In this document: positions 62,545 to 64,000 of the stretch, one piece after another
Numbering within the stretch: position 1 is the stretch's first letter
How the letters are laid out: each line of letters opens with the position of its first letter
From: Variovorax sp. 770b2
Lineage (GTDB): Bacteria; Pseudomonadota; Gammaproteobacteria; Burkholderiales; Burkholderiaceae_C
Assembly (NCBI RefSeq): GCF_900115685.1
Contig: NZ_FOXJ01000001.1
Coordinates: 2,327,796 to 2,391,795, forward strand
Length of the DNA stretch: 64,000 nucleotides
Direction of reading: 5' to 3'
Program-made: the position numbers and the translations under genes
The notes under the pieces: model-generated
The model's database searches: none
What the model saw: the letters and a program-made list of their open reading frames with translations, nothing else
What the model was told of the DNA's origin: nothing

Positions 62545-62593
62545 TGCCCGACTGCGGGCATGCGCCCCTGCACACGCAAGAATCTTTATCTTG
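62545..62593. promoter_or_regulatory. Two inverted repeats in the TRAP receptor - Bug intergenic region
   Basis: A hairpin TGCCCG-ACTG-CGGGCA (62545-62560) and a 17-base symmetric site CAAGA-N7-TCTTG (62577-62593, with outer ACAC/GTGT) lie in the 252-base gap between the divergent genes. They are likely regulatory sites for the rightward Bug-IlvD operon; no regulator gene is next to them. Confidence 0.4.
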
Positions 62594-62672
62594 TGTCCTT
62601 GCCCCAGCCGCTTCAACGGTCACGCCTCGCAGGCAACACTGCGCACCGAGAGCGAACTGGAGACAACACAAG

Positions 62673-63668
62673 ATGAAAACCCCTCGATTCCCGCGCCGTA
62701 GGGCGCTGCAGGTCTGCCTGGCCGCGGCCCTCGCGGCATGCGCCCCGGCCGTGCTGGCCGCCTACCCCGACAAGCCCGTGAAGCTCGTGATCCCCTACCC
62801 GCCCGGCGGTGCCACCGACGTGATCGGGCGCATCGTCGCGCTCAAGCTCGGCGAGCAACTGGGCCAGCAGGTGGTGGTCGACAACCGCGGCGGCGCGGGC
62901 GGCAACATCGGCGCCGAGGCGGTGGCGCGTGCGCCGGCCGACGGCTACACGCTGCTGATGGGCGCGCTGACCTCGCACGCGACCATGGCGACGCTGGAGA
63001 AAGGGCGCCTGCGCTACGACCTCACGAAGGACTTCGCGCCCGTGATGGTCGTGGGCTCCGTGCCGCTGGTGATCGTGGTGAATCCGCAGGTGCCCGCGAC
63101 GACGCTGAAGGAATTCATCGCTTACGCCAAGGCCAACCCCGACAAGCTCAACTACGCCTCGTCGGGCGCGGGCTCGCCGCAGCGCATGGCGGCCGAGCTG
63201 TTCCAGCGCGAGGCCGGCATCCGCATGACGCACATCGCCTACAAGGGCAGCGGCCCCGCGATGACCGACATGGTCGCCGGGCAGGTCAACACGATGGTCG
63301 AGACCGCGCCGGCGTCCCTGCCCTTCATCACCGCGAACAAGCTGCGCGCGCTGGCCGTTGCCACGCCGCAGCGCATCTCGATGCTGCCCGACGTGCCCTC
63401 GGCGGTCGAAGCCGGCGTGCCGAACCTGGAGGTGAGCTCCACCTTCGGCGTGCTCGCGCCGGCGGGCACGCCCGCGGCCATCGTCGCGCGGCTGAACGAG
63501 GCGCTGGCCAAGGTCGTGCAGTCGCCCGAGGCGAAGGAAATGCTGCTCAAGCAAGGCGTGTACGCGGCGCCGCCCACCACGCCCGCGCAATCGGGCGAAC
63601 AGATCCGGGCCGAGGTGGCGCGCTGGAAAAAAGTCATCACCGAGTCCAATATCAAGTCCGACGAATAA
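62673..63668 (+). CDS. Bug-family (TctC) solute receptor upstream of a second IlvD/Edd gene
   Basis: Protein of 331 residues. Signal peptide ALQVCLAAALAACAPAVLAA; Bug landmarks YPDKPVKLVIPYPPGGATDVIGR, VVVDNRGGAGGNIG, YASSGAGSPQRM and HIAYKGSGPAMTD. It is followed after 16 bases by an IlvD/Edd dehydratase, a layout that mirrors the aconitase X island (receptor with dehydratase). Ribosome site GGAGAC; start at the ATG at 62673. Confidence 0.93.
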   Translation: MKTPRFPRRRALQVCLAAALAACAPAVLAAYPDKPVKLVIPYPPGGATDVIGRIVALKLGEQLGQQVVVDNRGGAGGNIGAEAVARAPADGYTLLMGALTSHATMATLEKGRLRYDLTKDFAPVMVVGSVPLVIVVNPQVPATTLKEFIAYAKANPDKLNYASSGAGSPQRMAAELFQREAGIRMTHIAYKGSGPAMTDMVAGQVNTMVETAPASLPFITANKLRALAVATPQRISMLPDVPSAVEAGVPNLEVSSTFGVLAPAGTPAAIVARLNEALAKVVQSPEAKEMLLKQGVYAAPPTTPAQSGEQIRAEVARWKKVITESNIKSDE

Positions 63669-63684
63669 CAACCCACGAGCACCC

Positions 63685-64000
63685 ATGTCCGATTCCCCTT
63701 TCGAGCCCGACGACACCGCCCCCGACAACAACGCCGGCATGCGCAAGGGCCTGACCAGCTACGGCGACCGCGGCTTCTCGCTCTTTTTGCGCAAGGCCTT
63801 CATCAAGGGCGCGGGCTTCACCGACGCGGCGCTGGACCGGCCCGTGGTCGGCATCGCCAACACAGGCAGCGCCTACAACCCGTGCCACGGCAATGCGCCG
63901 CAACTCATCGAGGCGGTCAAGCGCGGCGTGATGCTCGCGGGCGGTTTGCCGATGGACTTTCCGACGATCTCGGTGCACGAGAGCTTCGCCGCGCCGACCA
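63685..64000 (+). CDS. IlvD/Edd-family dehydratase, 5' part only (cut by window edge)
   Basis: The first 105 codons are seen. MRKGLTSYGDRGFSLFLRKAFIKGAG and PVVGIANTGSAYNPCHGNAPQLIEAVKRGV match the N-terminus of dihydroxy-acid/sugar-acid dehydratases; the Cys in NPCHGN is the first Fe-S ligand. The gene continues past position 64000. It differs clearly from the IlvD/Edd protein at 31784-33484. Probably catabolic, since it follows a Bug receptor. Confidence 0.88.
   Translation, partial: MSDSPFEPDDTAPDNNAGMRKGLTSYGDRGFSLFLRKAFIKGAGFTDAALDRPVVGIANTGSAYNPCHGNAPQLIEAVKRGVMLAGGLPMDFPTISVHESFAAPT

Overview
The window is a dense, GC-rich (roughly two-thirds G+C by eye) bacterial chromosome segment with about 57 protein genes, very short intergenic gaps, many ATGA start/stop overlaps and strong GC bias at third codon positions. 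Five Bug-type (TctC) solute receptors without TctA/TctB partners, many LysR regulators, a Gram-negative porin, the imuA-imuB-dnaE2 cassette and the DUF2868/DUF3482 pair point to a Burkholderiales betaproteobacterium, most probably a Variovorax-like member of the Comamonadaceae. This assignment is inferred from gene families; no rRNA or tRNA gene was seen in the window.

Layout. 1-6.3 kb: an exported esterase (cut by the left edge) divergent from a LysR regulator across a perfect palindrome; then a leftward operon of CaiB-type CoA-transferase, HMG-CoA lyase-like enzyme and Bug receptor, with a LysR gene upstream. 6.4-10.5 kb: a three-gene molybdenum hydroxylase (tri-haem cytochrome c, 2Fe-2S subunit, Tat-exported Mo subunit). 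10.5-16.2 kb: a small unknown protein, a Crp/Fnr regulator divergent from a DUF6351 lipoprotein, and a LysR divergent from a GDSL hydrolase. 16.2-18.3 kb: a LexA box followed by a small ORF, a 2'-5' RNA ligase-like protein and a phosphotransferase. 18.3-24.8 kb: the leftward SOS mutagenesis operon imuA-imuB-dnaE2 with its own LexA box, followed on the same strand by a proline-rich protein with a PD-(D/E)XK-like motif.

24.9-30.5 kb: a CmcJ-type oxidoreductase with a GST-kappa-like isomerase, a GcvA-like LysR, an ABC solute receptor and an exported aldo/keto reductase. 29.5-39.9 kb: a catabolic island. Leftward it holds an FAD oxidoreductase, IclR, two-subunit aconitase X, IlvD/Edd dehydratase, porin and Bug receptor; rightward, across an AT-rich promoter region with inverted repeats, two tandem Bug receptors. 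Porin and receptors would bring in a hydroxy-acid-like substrate that the two dehydratases and the flavoenzyme process; the substrate cannot be read from the sequence.

39.9-49.8 kb: an alpha/beta hydrolase, a Tat-exported S9 peptidase, a LigB-type dioxygenase with divergent LysR, a fused ABC exporter, a GNAT enzyme, a GlxA-type regulator, and a VOC protein divergent from a TetR regulator with a clear operator. 49.8-55.6 kb: type VI secretion baseplate genes tssE-tssF standing alone, a 24-residue membrane peptide with terminator, and the DUF2868/DUF3482 pair. 55.6-64 kb: a small ABM-like protein, a PaoABC-type periplasmic aldehyde oxidoreductase with DoxX and divergent LysR, an orphan TRAP receptor, a fifth Bug receptor and the start of a second IlvD/Edd gene cut by the right edge.

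The most unusual points are the LexA box in front of the small ORF/RNA ligase-like genes, the nuclease-like gene behind dnaE2, and the aconitase X/IlvD island.
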